From contig MNCI01010007.1 in the NCBI GenBank assembly GCA_015680685.1, positions 124,517-188,516 of the forward strand: a DNA stretch of 64,000 nt, given 5' to 3'. The position numbers were made by a program, and so were the translations under genes. The notes under the pieces were generated by a model that made no database searches, was not told the DNA's origin, and was given only the letters and a program-made list of their open reading frames with translations. Below are positions 1 through 12,343 of this stretch, piece after piece (positions within the stretch are counted from its first letter, which is position 1; every line of letters starts with the position of its first letter). The stretch is from Gnetum montanum (Eukaryota > Streptophyta > Gnetopsida > Gnetales > Gnetaceae).

Positions 1-600
1 CCTTGAGAGACATGCCTGTCATTACAATACGCTCTTTTATGTCTTAATTACAACTTGCCCTTTCAAGTCTTATTACAATAATACAATACCTGTTAAGAAG
101 AAATACAATCTCTGTGTTTTTGCATTTCAACCATAAATGGAGTAAAGCTTAAGACTTGGATTTTCGATGATTTGTATTACCTCAAAGTTTTCATAAAAGA
201 GGGCTTTGTATTTTAAAAATGATTTAGGGCTTGTAAGCTAAAGGGATAGAAAGCTCATGCCCTCATCATGATTTTGGGTTTTTGTTTTAAGGATTTAAGC
301 ATGAATTGTTGGTAAATAACGCTTTAGAATTTAAGCTTGAAGAATGAAGTTATGGACTTGTAGATTACACTAATGTATAATTGCAAAAATAATGTTAAGC
401 TTTTGCAGTGTAGTAGAGCTTATGCAACATCACCAGACTTGAGTTATTGAGCTCATTTGTCTACACAATATGTTCATGAAATGGAATTCAGCTCAAATTT
501 GTAGCATAGAACTAAGCCCTATGTAGAGCCTGAGTAAATGCTTCTTATATTCATGTTCTTGAAAATAATACACAGAGCTTAGGAGCGAATTTTATCGTTA
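1..600. other. AT-rich sequence, no feature seen
   Basis: No open frame, RNA gene or repeat boundary is recognisable. The sequence grades into the GAGCTC/TAGAGC-rich array that begins around 600, and scattered 'gagct' words already appear here, so it may be the decayed edge of that array. Confidence 0.5.
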
Positions 601-2700
601 TGACAACTAACATTAAAACAAATAGCTGAGCACTATGGGAAATCCTCATTTCAAGAAAAGGAGCTCAAGCTAAATTCAAAAAGGATTTCTTAAAGTATGT
701 TGGCACATCAACTCATATAGGAGAAAACTAGTCCCATGAAGAGCATGGAAAATGACTCTTCTAAATTAGCTCTACTAAGGTATGAAGGTCGTAAGGTTAA
801 GAAATGGCTCTATTTAATAGTACACTTAATTGTTCTACCATGTTAACTTTAGTTTACGACAAGAGCTTGTAGAGCCAAAGAAGTGTTTCCATAAAATCTT
901 CTCTATAGATAAGCTCTTCCACCATTCACATAGTTGCAAGTTTGTAGAATTAAAAAATGGCTCTATAAGACAATTCTACCATGTTTACTCTACAAAGTAG
1001 TTCTGCCACGTAAGCTCTAAAGTTTGCTTATGTTCATAGAGGATAGCCTTCAAAGTTTTGTCTATTACATTAGCATTTCCACATTAGATTCACAGTGAAG
1101 AGCTAATTTTTCGAACCATATTTTCATTCTACAAACAAGCTTTGCCACATCAGCTCTACAAAGATGGCACCAAGGAAATCTACCATATCAAATTTACCTA
1201 ATCATAAAGAATCCATGGAGCTTTAAAGGAGCTTTACGAAATGGTTCTACCATGTTAGTAGTATCACATTAGCTTGTAGAGCTAGTTCAAAGAGCTCAAA
1301 AATGGCTCTACAAAAGAGCTCTACCACATCAACTTGTAGAGCCAATACATGAAGCCAAAGTTTAGCTCTACAAGAAAGCTTAGTTTTTGGCTCTATCATG
1401 TTGGCTCAAAGGAACATTCATAGAACTGAAAAGTAGCTTTACAAATTAACTTTTTCACATTGGCATTATGCCTAATCAACTTATAGAGCCAACTCATAGG
1501 ATCAAAATTCAATTCTATGAAAGAGCTCTACCATGTCAGTAGCTTCTAAGAATAGACTCAAAGAACCAAAATCTAGCTTATAAATAAGCTTACTTTATCA
1601 TTCTACCATGTCAACTAGTAGAATAGGCTTGTAAATTGATTCTAAAAATCAATTCTACAAGCCACATAATTTTTGAAAATCTGCTCTACCACATTAGCTC
1701 ACTAAGTAGTGCAAGCTTAAAATGGTTCTATAAGGAGAAGCTAAAGGAGACTCCACAAGCCACATCGTTATTACGCTACATCAACTTATAGAAGAAGTTC
1801 ATAGAGCCAAAATATGACTCTACAAACCAACTCATTTTAAGTTCTATCACATCAGCTCATGAAGCTCACTAATGAAGCTAAACATTCATTCTATGAACAA
1901 GAACACAATTGACTCTATCATGTCAACTCCTATCAATGAATTTGTAAAGGCTTTGGAGTTAAAAAAATAGTTCATCCACATTGGCATCTAAATGAAGATT
2001 TACAAGCTCATGAGAAATGAAAAGCTTCATCTACCACATTAGCAAAATGTAACACACTCTAGTATGTCAACATCAAACACATTAGCAAATAAATGAATCT
2101 CATCTTTTTATCAAGAGCAAACACAGTTCATCTGCAATGTTAATAGAGTGTCACATCAACACTTGCCACATCATCATCTAGATAAGGATTTACAAGCTTG
2201 TAAAAAATGAAAAGCTTCATCTACCATGTCAACAAAATTCAATGACATACTAGCATTATGCCACATCAACTCATAGAGGAAACTTGTAGAACCAAGAATT
2301 AGCTCTACCACATCATCTCATAGATGAAACTCATAAAACTAACAATTAGGTCTACAAGATGGATCTACCATGTTAGATCGTATTACATTAGCTCGTAGAA
2401 CTATTTCAAAAAGTAATATTTCTCATCTACAAGCAAGTCTTACTACACGAGCCTTGCCATGATAGCCTATGCCATGTCAATATCATGTCATGTCAACTTA
2501 TAGAGCTAGTTCATAGAGCTCAAAAGTGGCTCTACAAAAGATTTATATCACATTAAAGCCCTATAGTGATGGCTCATAGAGCCAACCTATAAAGTTGAAG
2601 TTCCACCCTATGAAAAAACTCTCAAATAAGTCTTCCATATTAGAGCTCATTCTAGGCCCACAAAGGATTACATTTCACGTCCATATATTTTTTTTTAATC
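600..2700. repeat. Degenerate tandem array of TAGAGC/GCTCTA palindromic units
   Basis: About 2.1 kb is built from variants of a phrase meaning roughly 'tagagccaa..tggctctac..gagctctaccacatcagctc'. The words GGCTCTAC and GTAGAGCC are reverse complements and alternate along the array, so each unit can pair with itself and with its neighbours. 'CTACCACATCAGCTC' recurs many times with a few changes. Spacing is irregular, so this is an old, drifted array. A TATA-like word lies about 670 bases downstream, which would fit an LTR U3 region, but I could not find the LTR ends. Confidence 0.7.
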
Positions 2701-4328
2701 CAGCTCAGTAAGCTGGGGTGTAGCATATAGAATAAAACATCAGCTCTACAAAGAAACTTTATTATCATTCTATCACATTAGCTTCTCCATCTAACAAACC
2801 AAAAATAGTCATATGAACAAAGTTAAAAAGGTTGTACAACTAATGCTAGCATAATGGCTAAACAAAATAGAAGCTACAAACAAAGTCAGAAATCGAAGCT
2901 TAAAACAAAGAGCATGAAGCTGCCATTAAATCATGGAGCTATCATAAGAAAAATAAGCTATAACATGAATAAAAGTGAAAATTGAAGAGCTAATATAAAG
3001 TTGTTACACACCAGTACAAACAGAGTCATTTAAATTGGTTGGGATTATAGCGAGAATTGTTGAGGAAAAGCTTGGATTCAAACCAACACAGGAGCTACTT
3101 TAATGGTTTCAATAATTTCCTTAACAAAATTAGTTGCAAGTGAAACAAGCACTCAAAGAATTATTAAAGTATCTTGATAATGCTAGGCCAAATTCTTAAA
3201 TTAAACCTTTAAAGTTTTCTATGATCATGGAAGGTTAGTTCAAAAAATTACAATAGGAGGGCTCTAGATTCAAAGAATGAAGGTAACTGTCCAACAACCT
3301 ACAATCATATGAGTAAAACATGTGGAATATGGAGCTTTAATGTTATAAAATTGTAACTACCAAAGGCTTCTATATAAAGCCTAGAGTAGAATTGTTTGAG
3401 AACATCTAGGGGGAGATTAGAGAGAAGATACTAGAAAATCTAGGAGTGATTTCCTATACAATGGCATTCTAATTTTAGTTTTGATTCAATTATTTTACTT
3501 ATATCTTGTGAGCTTACTCTTACTTTCCTATTTTATCTTAGTTGCCTAGCTAGTGGGAAAGATTGTATTATGCTTAGCATCTTGTTCTTGGAATTGTTAG
3601 ATTGCTTGAATAGCTTTGTGTTTAGCAATTCTTGGTGTTTATTAACTAGCTTTAAAATAGTTTTAGTTCTTTTCAAAGAATTTGTACATGTCAATGCAAG
3701 AATTATGTAAAATTTACATTTTTGAGCGTTATGATTTAATAATTTTTGATATTACTGGTTGATTCAAAAAAACTTTAGTTTTCAAAGTGTTTTCTCATGT
3801 CAATAATACCTCATTTCAATGTTTAGGATTTCACACGACTCTATTGTATTATTTTTATAAAATTCATTAAATCCTACTCTATTTTCATTTTTCTTTTGGA
3901 ACATTTTCTCTAAGAAAGAGTGGTAATAGATTTTGTGGAATTACACTTAAGCATTAGATGAAGGCCTAGTTCGCATAAGGCAACGTACAATCTGAAATAC
4001 ATAGACTTGGTAGTATTCACTTGCAAAATAAAGTAAATATGGCTGAATATTTTGATAAAAGTACTTTTATCTATTTAATTCTCAGTAAGAAAAATTTTGA
4101 AGTTTATATTAAATGATAGCTCAAAACACATAGTTTTCTCTAAAACCATTGAGTTGATTTGGAGATATCCAAGACTTGGTGTTTTCATAGATCAACAAAT
4201 AACTAAACTTAAGTTTCAAAGAACATCTCATCCTTGTGATTTTCAACAGAAGGAAGAGGACAACATTGATGGTCCAAAGTAAGCACCAACACTCTATTAT
4301 GTAGTAGTACCATTTAGGAATGGGAACA
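2700..4328. other. Noncoding sequence with a TATA-like word; possible LTR remnant
   Basis: No recognisable protein is seen. At 3370-3377 the plus strand reads TATATAAA in the context 'cttctatataaagcctag', followed by a purine-rich stretch. With the palindromic array upstream this looks like U3-TATA-R of an unassigned plus-strand LTR. No TG/CA ends, target duplication or primer-binding site were identified, so this stays a suggestion. Confidence 0.3.
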
Positions 4329-5336
4329 TGACATCCAACATCACCCAATCTACATGAACAAACTTATCAAAAATAATCTTCAAAAGAACTTTAGGTGAAT
4401 CACATTAAAATTCATGGTTGAATTTAGCAATCCTAATCCTATAAATATGGGATAAAAACCCATATTTCAAGATCAGTTTTTTTTAAAATCTAAAGCACTT
4501 TTCAAGATTTCAAGAAATCAAGAGCATAAGCAACAAAAATCCTAGCATCTTTTGTATATTCCATGACTTCTATAACTTCTCTCAGCTCCAACACTAACAT
4601 TGATGCAATGTCAACATCAATAAATCATCTCTCATGTTAGCACCCCATACTTATAACCTATTCTACATTAACATCAATTTTCAAAGATAAAATTTTTTCA
4701 ACTCTAACATCAATCTTAGGGCACCTTGCTAAAACAACCTTGTTTTAGTCACAAATTAATTCTAGACACCATTTGCACATTTTTCATTCATATACCCATC
4801 CTCCAAAGGTTCAAATTCACTCTTCAAACTCACATTTTTCACACAAATTTGGCTCTTATTAGCAATTTTATTTCACTTGCATTTTTCACCAGCACTTGTA
4901 GTTTGATCCTTCATAGCAGGAAAACACTTATTTCTTAGCAAAAAATTCTTATTCTTTGTTTGGGAAGAGAAATGAAACCATTTTCTCTATATCATAGATC
5001 TCTATATTTTAATATTTTATGCTCTTTTACTCATGTTTTATACTTAGATTTTATTTCATCTATCATAGTTTATTTCGTACTTAGTTTATTTTTTAGCAAT
5101 AAATACTTAATTAATTTATACACTTAAACCTAATTCTTTTATCATTTTTCATTCATCTCTTATTCATGTGCAGTAGGATAAGTCTATATTCAATTTGAAT
5201 TTTATGTCTAGTCATGTCATAGTCAGTAACTTATCAAATGTTAAATCAAACAAAAGATTGTTTGTGCTTATAGGTTAAGTATTTTTAACACCTAATTCAT
5301 AAATATATTCTTGTAAAATTGAGAAAAAATAATTCC
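4329..5336 (+). repeat. Element A, 5' LTR copy (Ty3/gypsy, plus strand)
   Basis: This segment is repeated, with strong divergence, at 36595-37597. Shared blocks include the TATA region, 'aatcaagagcataag', 'gatgcaa(t/c)(g/a)tcaa', 'tttttcaccaacacttgtagtttg' and 'ttttatgttcttttac'. The copies have almost equal length (about 1.0 kb) and the same orientation. Gag follows this copy and integrase precedes the other, as expected of 5' and 3' LTRs. The left end is uncertain; a TG at 4329 is the best candidate. No target duplication could be confirmed. Confidence 0.6.
4440..4447 (+). promoter_or_regulatory. TATA box of element A 5' LTR
   Basis: TATAAATA lies at the same relative place as TATAAATA at 36702-36709 in the second copy, although the surrounding sequence has diverged. 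It would mark the U3/R boundary. Confidence 0.55.
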
Positions 5337-6583
5337 GTAGGAATATTTTGGTACTAGAAGAAGGATCAATAAATTTTATAGTGGCTTGAACTTATTGCCT
5401 AGTAGCCTATAGGTCCTTTCTAGTACTTATATATTTTTACTATTATGACTTTTACTTAATTTATTCTCGCATTTATACTTAATCTTTGCTTATTTTAAAG
5501 AGTATGTGCAAGAGATACTTGTTGATACCATGTCTAGCTAAGGATTTGACTCCTCTCACACCTTCCAATTTTATAAACTAATGAAAAAATAAAATCCATA
5601 GGCTTCTACAGCACTCATAACTTAGCATGACTACAAGGTTTTGTGCACCAAGCGAGAGTTCAGTATAGCACTCTAAGAATAAGCTAAGGAGAATGGTTGC
5701 TTATGAAATAGCCAATGATTTAAAATCATTTATACCAAATCTAAGCTATCTCATCAAGCTAAATCAAATAGCCAATGATTTGAAATCAATTCTACCAAAT
5801 CTAAGCTATCTCATCAAGCTAAATCAGTCTGAACAAGCTACATTGACAGAATACTTGATCATCAAAGATGAAGTCCAAGAAATGACCAGTGTTAATATTC
5901 AATAGAAATATTAATTTTAGCAATAGGAATTACCAATTTCAAGACTACTATAGTAAGGTAAGTGATGACATTAACATCTATGATGATGATAAGCAAGAAC
6001 ATCTCCATGTTTCCTTACCTATAGACGTTTTCTACTAATCACAGCATGTGAATCTCATTTGCTACACCAATCCATTTTATATGCTCATACCTCAAGCCCT
6101 TACTCTTTTAGTACCTATTTTAGTCAATTCTACTATCATAGCTCTACTTGTAATTAACCTATCTTCAATTTATACTTTATTCCCAGGCATGGCTATAGTC
6201 AATTCTACTCTTCTAGTACTAGTTCAAGGTATCAGTCCCTCACTTAACCATTTTTAAATCTTATCCCACATAGTTATAATGTAGTAATCATATGTTTTCT
6301 TAGCTTTCCCCTTATTTGCATACCCTCTCCCTAACTACACTGTTGAGTCATCAGCACCGATGCCTACTATGGTATCTATTCAACCAATATTGCTTGCTCA
6401 TAATCTCATTCTAAGAAATCCTACTCAAAATATCCCTAGGGTTTCTCATAAATATATATTATTACTTAAATACTTATACTCTAGATCTAGGTGAATTAAG
6501 ATCAAACCAAAAAGGTAACTACATTACATACAGATACTACTATAGTATCCATTGTCAATTTATTCATTGATTCTATTAGTCCT
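5337..6583 (+). pseudogene. Element A leader and decayed N-terminal gag region
   Basis: This follows the LTR copy and precedes the recognisable gag core, so it should hold the primer-binding site, leader and gag N-terminus. A stretch at about 5354-5373 (ttttggtactagaagaagga) weakly resembles a tRNA-Asp primer site. A 70-codon frame at 5693-5905 carries a 60-base in-frame tandem duplication. The frame at 6048-6257 is rich in Leu/Ser/Pro and resembles a low-complexity gag linker. Many stops interrupt all frames. Confidence 0.4.
5706..5825 (+). repeat. 60-bp tandem duplication, two units
   Basis: Units 5706-5765 and 5766-5825 are exactly 60 bases each and differ at only a few positions. In the local open frame each unit encodes the phrase IANDLKSxxPNLSYLIKLNQ, so the duplication preserves the frame by 20 codons. 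Confidence 0.9.
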
Positions 6584-7738
6584 TTGAACCCACCTACTCA
6601 AGTTCATAATGAATTTTCCTTGCCAAATTTTACTAAGTTCAATGCAAAATCTAATCCCATCAACCATGTAATCACCTTTCATAATGAATATATGCTACTA
6701 CTCAATCATCCCCATACTATTCTTAGAAGCTTTTCCAACCATTTGACTATAAAATTACTTGAATGATAAAATTCCTTCCTCATGGATCCATTACTTCTTT
6801 GGAACAACTCTTTACTATCTTCATGTAAAGGTTCAAATATAACATCACTAAGGATGATACTTTACAGAAGCTCCTAAGAATCAAGCAAGCATACAATAAT
6901 TCCATCTTCAAATTCACATATAGCTACACATTAGAAACCATGGAGCTTACATATCAACTTGCTAATGAGTAGCTACAAGAAATTTTTTAAGGGATCATGA
7001 TTAACTAAATTAGAAAATTTTAGTCTATCCTAGGCCACTTAGCCTCCAGGGTGTTATAACATCTGCTAAGCACATCGAAGAGGTTGTAATTCAATGAAGT
7101 GACCTAGAGTGGATCAATTCTCACAAACAAGCCAACAAAGTAGAAAATAAGGGTAAATCTACTTAAAACATTGGGCAAATTGTGGCATCAATAAATCACT
7201 CTTTAGCTATCTCATCATTAAATAATGAAGGAAATAGTGAAATAGAAATTCAAATCCAAGCATAATGGTGGTGGGAAAAATTCATTTAATGGTACACAAG
7301 GAGCCTACCTAAGAATAGGTCCAAGTATCATAAGTTTCTGATGACCTATATGTAGTTGTACAATATGTTGCTCAAGGAAGAGTATGTCATCCCAAAACAA
7401 GTCTCAGAATAGACAAGGTCTTGCTTCAGGAGGCTCCAAACCTTGGCCATCAATCCATCCCAATGAGTGAAAGGAGATCCATATGTCCCAAAGTGATATA
7501 ATCCTAACAATTTTTTTTAGTATCATAATGTTATAGATCATTATACTAATGATTGCAACATATTCAAAGAAGATATTTAAGCTTTGGTTAAAAAGGAAGA
7601 AATCATTTTCAACATACTAGTACAACCAACTAATCAAATTATAAAAATATTTTAGGATCCACTTAATTTTCATTCAAGGAGGATTTCTACATTTTACCTA
7701 GAGAATAAACCAATTTTTTCTAAGATCCCTTTAGTAAT
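6584..7738 (+). pseudogene. Element A gag core and zinc-knuckle remnant
   Basis: Gag is the capsid/nucleocapsid precursor of an LTR retrotransposon. The frame opening at 6584 reads PNFTKFNAKSNPINHVITFH, matching the 'lP.F.G..dP..Hi..F' start of plant gag capsid domains. After a stop, the frame near 6780-6960 gives the capsid segment with SLEQLF..F.RFKYNITKDDTLQKLLRIKQ. At about 7487-7610 a KYHNVIDHYTNDCNIFKEDI-like phrase, frame-broken, matches the short knuckle of Tat-type gags. Stops at many sites show it is dead. Element B interrupts it at 7739. Confidence 0.75.
7734..7738. repeat. Left target-site duplication of element B (GTAAT)
   Basis: GTAAT directly precedes the B LTR and is repeated at 15374-15378 directly after the other LTR. 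Five bases is the usual duplication for Ty3/gypsy integration. Confidence 0.85.
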
Positions 7739-8500
7739 TAATAGGAGTCCCACTAGTTTTTTATCAATGGGATTATATCATACAAAACATAGTGTGATTT
7801 GGTCATAAGCTTCGAAGATGATGTTGGGTCAACTACCAAGAATGCTTGTGTATATTGTTGCATTTAAGAAATATAAAATATATTTAATAAATATGATACA
7901 ATTAAATCTTGTGTTTCCATAGTGAGGAATAGAAAGAGATTATTTATGATTTTATATTCTATAATTTTTATGTATTTTATAAATATAAGAATAAAACAAA
8001 TATAAACACACAAGCATTATAATCCCTCATGGGGACATGTGCAATGCTCATGTTGTAATCTCTTCAGGACAAATGCAACACCACATACAAAATGCAATAA
8101 AATGGCTCTTAGGCACAACCTTAATGGCCTAACAACATTTTATATAGTTATGACCTCCTTGAATAAAGAATAAACTGTTGTAGATCAATGAAAACATGAA
8201 TTAAATAAATATTATCGTTTTAATGTTTAAGGTATCAATGATGAAATAAAAAATCATAAGATTTATTTACTATGCAAACACTAGACTCCACATCGACCAA
8301 ATGATTCCAAGCTATGTACATAAGGTAGTACTTTGATAAAGTCTAGCTACACTTCTGAAAGTGAAGACTCAAAATACATACAAGGCAGGAAAAGAAATTA
8401 ACTTACCTAAGGAAGGAAGAGATTCTCACATAAATTGAATGTCAAAAGCTCAAATGAAGTCAAAGTAATGTATAAGATGTATGTAAAAACTCATCCTAGG

Positions 8501-8508
8501 TATTTATA
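8501..8508 (-). promoter_or_regulatory. TATA box of element B LTR
   Basis: The minus strand reads CTATAAATACC. The equivalent site in the 5' LTR near 14921-14930 has decayed. Confidence 0.5.
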
Positions 8509-8716
8509 GTTTTTATGTAGAAACAAAGGAGGTTTGTCAATGCCTATGCATCAATGGAGGTCTGTCAATGCAACTTCAGCTGATCCCAATCACATGAACA
8601 GTAAAGAAGACCAAACCAAGCCTAATGGAGCATGCATTAGCATTCCTATGCAAGGGGATGCACTAATGTAGGATAGTTAGTGCATTCCCTTTCCCCTACC
8701 GCCACCCCTGTCACCA

Positions 8717-8743
8717 CCCCCTGCCCCGCCCCACCCCACCCCC
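8717..8743 (-). other. Potential G-quadruplex motif (five G runs on minus strand)
   Basis: The plus strand has five runs of four or five C (8717-8721, 8724-8727, 8729-8732, 8734-8737, 8739-8743) separated by one or two bases. The minus strand, which is the sense strand of the LTR, therefore has G5-N1-G4-N1-G4-N1-G4-N2-G5. This meets the standard quadruplex rule with very short loops. Confidence 0.85.
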
Positions 8744-8965
8744 TACCTTCCCAAAATCACACTTTGCACAAAGAATTTTGGATGAAAGTCAAAACCCAAG
8801 AGATCATGCCCACAACCTTGAAGTCTAACATCGTGGGTTAGAATGCATCTCAGAAGATCAAGAACTTCAATCAAACACACTAGACTACAAGCATAAAGCA
8901 CATGAAATACTTCCAAAATCTAGGGCTTAAAATTAACTTATAAATTGTCACTAGACATCTTATCA

Positions 8966-8985
8966 TTCCTCCTCTTTCTCCCCCT
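8966..8985 (-). promoter_or_regulatory. Element B polypurine tract
   Basis: The minus strand reads GGGGGAGAAAGAGGAGGAA directly before the LTR TGATAAG. It is the expected plus-strand primer site for reverse transcription. Confidence 0.85.
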
Positions 8986-9355
8986 AATTTAGTAAATCTA
9001 GTCCCATAACTTTAAGACCCAAGACATAAAAATAAGAACTAGATGCATTATAATGTCAATGTGGAGGAATACAATGTATAGTACAAACCATGGCTATGTT
9101 ACAATACACGATACCTTACAAAGAAGCATTAGGTATTGATGAATAAGGATAGAATCCCTCTAACATGCTTTCATGATATAGAAATAATTTGAAAAGATAG
9201 GTCTTTTTTGAACATCATTTGCATCTACACCTTCTTCCATGTTATCCATCTTCAAATCATTTCTTATCAACTCCTCTAGCACTTATTCAGAAGATCTTCA
9301 AAGGGTGCGTGCTCAACCTAAAAAATTAAGAGCATGACTACCTGCCTCCAAATCT

Positions 9356-9410
<55 letters not shown>

Positions 9411-12340
9411 GGTCTCTTGGGTATAGGTATTATATCCAATGATTTATAGTGTTCCTCCTCTTCTTCTAGGACTGGTGGTTCTCTTACCTAAAAATGAGGA
9501 GTTATGAAAATGCAAGAAATCAAGTGAGATACCAAGGGCATTATACTACCATGGAAAAAAATGTTCATAAGAATAATGATAAATATAATCCTCAAGGAAA
9601 CAAAAGAAATATAATCACAACAATAGAATAAAGGCATGCATGGATAAGTAAAAATAATTTAAATGACCAACAAAATTATAAAGTACATACTCTAATCGAT
9701 GCCTACTCCCCATGACTATGTTACAGGACACATAACTTAAACCACATAGATAATGCTAATGGAAAAAATAAGAAGAAAAAATTCTCAAAAAAAATTACAA
9801 GAATCCAACTAAGGATCAAACCAAATAAACAAAAAAAGAAATAAGAAGACTAAAATATTAAAAATTGCCTTGGATGACATCTAAACTAATGGGGTTGGAA
9901 AAATGAAATAGAATACCCTAAGTTTAAGAAAACAAGCATACGTGAGGTAAGGTGAGAATAGTTTTTCATAATCAAATCTTAAATCTTGAAGAGTCATCAC
10001 CCTCACAAGTGGGAGAACAAAAAAGTTCTTTTTGTCTATGCAACCACCATTATCACTAGAAGATAAGCTTAAGCTCACTCTCTCATAATGTCAAGCCACC
10101 AAGGATTCACTAGTGGATCCTCCCTAGAGTAGGTACCTACCTTTTATGCCCTTATGAAATCCATTGATGAGATACCCATGGATTCCCAACAACCAATGAG
10201 ACATCAATAGCAAACACAAGTCTATCTCCATGGATGTTCAAATCTCATCCTCTACTTTTCTTGATTAATTTTGTACATCACATAATAATGGACAAGAATG
10301 GAATGGAAGAGATAGAGAATGAAATGAATCAGAAAGAGAAGGTAAGAGTGCAACATCATTAGATTTCCAACCAACCATTCAATTAGCTAATGGGAGCATG
10401 TGAGTAGGTCCTACACCCTATGAGAGATCTACTACTACATCCCTTTAGTACTACTCATCCATGTAATAGGGATAGACTTCCAAGTCTCATTTAAAAGCAT
10501 AGGATCACACCTACGACTACCGTTTCTATTTAGTCTTGATTATTTCATGGTTTAATCATTAGTGAAATTGAACTAAGGAAACATGATATAGATCATCTTA
10601 AAGTCAATATTTTGATTTTTTTTTCCTCCATCCATGCATATACACAACAAGTTCCCTGAATTTTACTTTACCAAATATACCTTGTTGATCCCTCTGGCTA
10701 TGCTAATCAGTCCCACATCCCAATAATTATTACAATGTCATGACCAAAAAATTGGATTCTCATGATCTAGATATGATTATGGTTTGTTTTAAGGATATGA
10801 TCTCAACCCCTATGAACAAATGGATTGAGGGATTATGTGGAAAAAACATTTGACATTACCATGGTTTACTAATAAAGAGACTTGTAGGCCTTCATGGCTA
10901 GAAGTAAGGATGATCAAAAGATCATCTTCAACTATTAAATTTGTAAGCTAATTGATCTAGAAAATAGGTTGAACATGAAATAAACTTCGCATGGTTATTA
11001 TTCTATCCATTCATTTTGATCTTTCTTGAGTTATTACATGATCAATCTAGGATGGTAGACATCCCAATTCTTGTTGACCAAAGATTCTAGAATCATATTT
11101 CTATTTCCATTACTATTTATTTTCCATTTCTTTCTTTCTTTTTTCCTCTTTTATTTTTTTTCTCTTTTTATGATCATTATTTTTTTCTTTTTATTTTTCA
11201 TTCATATATATAATTATTTGATTTATTTTTTCATCTTTTTTTTTCTATCATGAGAAGAGGATTTTTTTTTCAATGATGTGTGAGAATTATGGAAATTATT
11301 AAAGTATTCGATCATCACCTAGAGTCTTCAAATTGTGTGAACATGAGAATATATCCCTCATCACATGGCACACATAATTCCATAAGAACCAAGGTGGCCA
11401 AGAAACATGTGCACCTTAGTCCAATCACACTAATCAAGCCCATCCAATGGTCACAAGAACCCTTGATGATATATCCTTTCCTTACTAGTGATCAAACACT
11501 CTTCTAGGATTCCAAAGCTTACACACTAAGCTATGGACTCATCACCTACCCATGGTTCCAATAGAAATAGCTTTAACAACTCATGGTGCAAGTTTCAACT
11601 TTCTACTAAATTTGAGCATGGTTCACTAGTGATGAATAGAGGAAAAGTAGGTGGATGAATTATGTGGTGTAGGAATTCCATCAATCAAGGCTCCACTTTT
11701 GACCTATTTAGCACTCTTTTATTATCATCACATTTCTAACTCATCCATACACAATTGGATTATCAAATGAGCATTCATAAAGCACATTAATTGATTTTTC
11801 TAGATTTTCACAAAACATAGTTCAAAGAATATGAAAATAAAAATTGATTATCATTAATATAAAAATGGACACACCCAAAAATCACTCTTAAAAAAATAAT
11901 AAATCAAAAATGATATGCTTGTATGCTCAAAAAAACATACACAAAAAATTGCATCAAACCAAAAAAATAAGAAAATTAAAGAATGATATATCATTAGTTT
12001 CAAAAAATACAAGATAAAAACACACAACAAACAAAAAAACCACACTATAACACCAAAGAGATTACATGGAGGACTCTTCCCCCATGACTTATTTTAACGA
12101 TGATACTTGATAACCTCTTATTGAACTTGCTCTTTAGAAGCATAATACTCTTAGTTTTGTTTCTTGGAAGATAATGGTGAAGGAAAGCATAAGGATGAAT
12201 CCTCATAGATGGTTATATTCTACTTTCACTTACAAAAATGCCTTCATCTATGAGATAATGAATTTCTTGCCATGGAAAAAATATGATGATTGTGATTCTA
12301 CCCAATAATGTGTGATGATGAAAAATAAAGGTAGTACCTT
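8986..12340 (-). other. Element B noncoding 3' interior
   Basis: No recognisable coding domain is seen on either strand. A block at about 10120-10200 ('gagtagg...ccttttatgccctt') resembles 48548-48590 in the equivalent region of element F, so the 3' untranslated regions of B and F-type elements are related. A CT microsatellite lies at 9360-9406, and 11090-11250 is a T-rich low-complexity stretch. Confidence 0.6.
9360..9406. repeat. CT/TC microsatellite
   Basis: An uninterrupted run of about 23 TC dinucleotides. Confidence 0.97.
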
Positions 12341-12343
12341 GCA

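Larger units (their letters stand above)
7739..8965 (-). repeat. Element B 3' LTR
   Basis: This is the direct repeat of 14141-15373. On the minus strand it starts TGATAAGATGTCTAG after the polypurine tract. Its far end, which should be CA on the minus strand, has changed to TA. It contains a C-rich block at 8684-8752 that the other LTR lacks. Confidence 0.88.

Noticed and set aside
10980-11280. T-rich frame 11071-11253 as a transmembrane peptide
   Set aside because: Phe/Leu/Ile content comes from a poly-T-rich tract in the noncoding part of element B.
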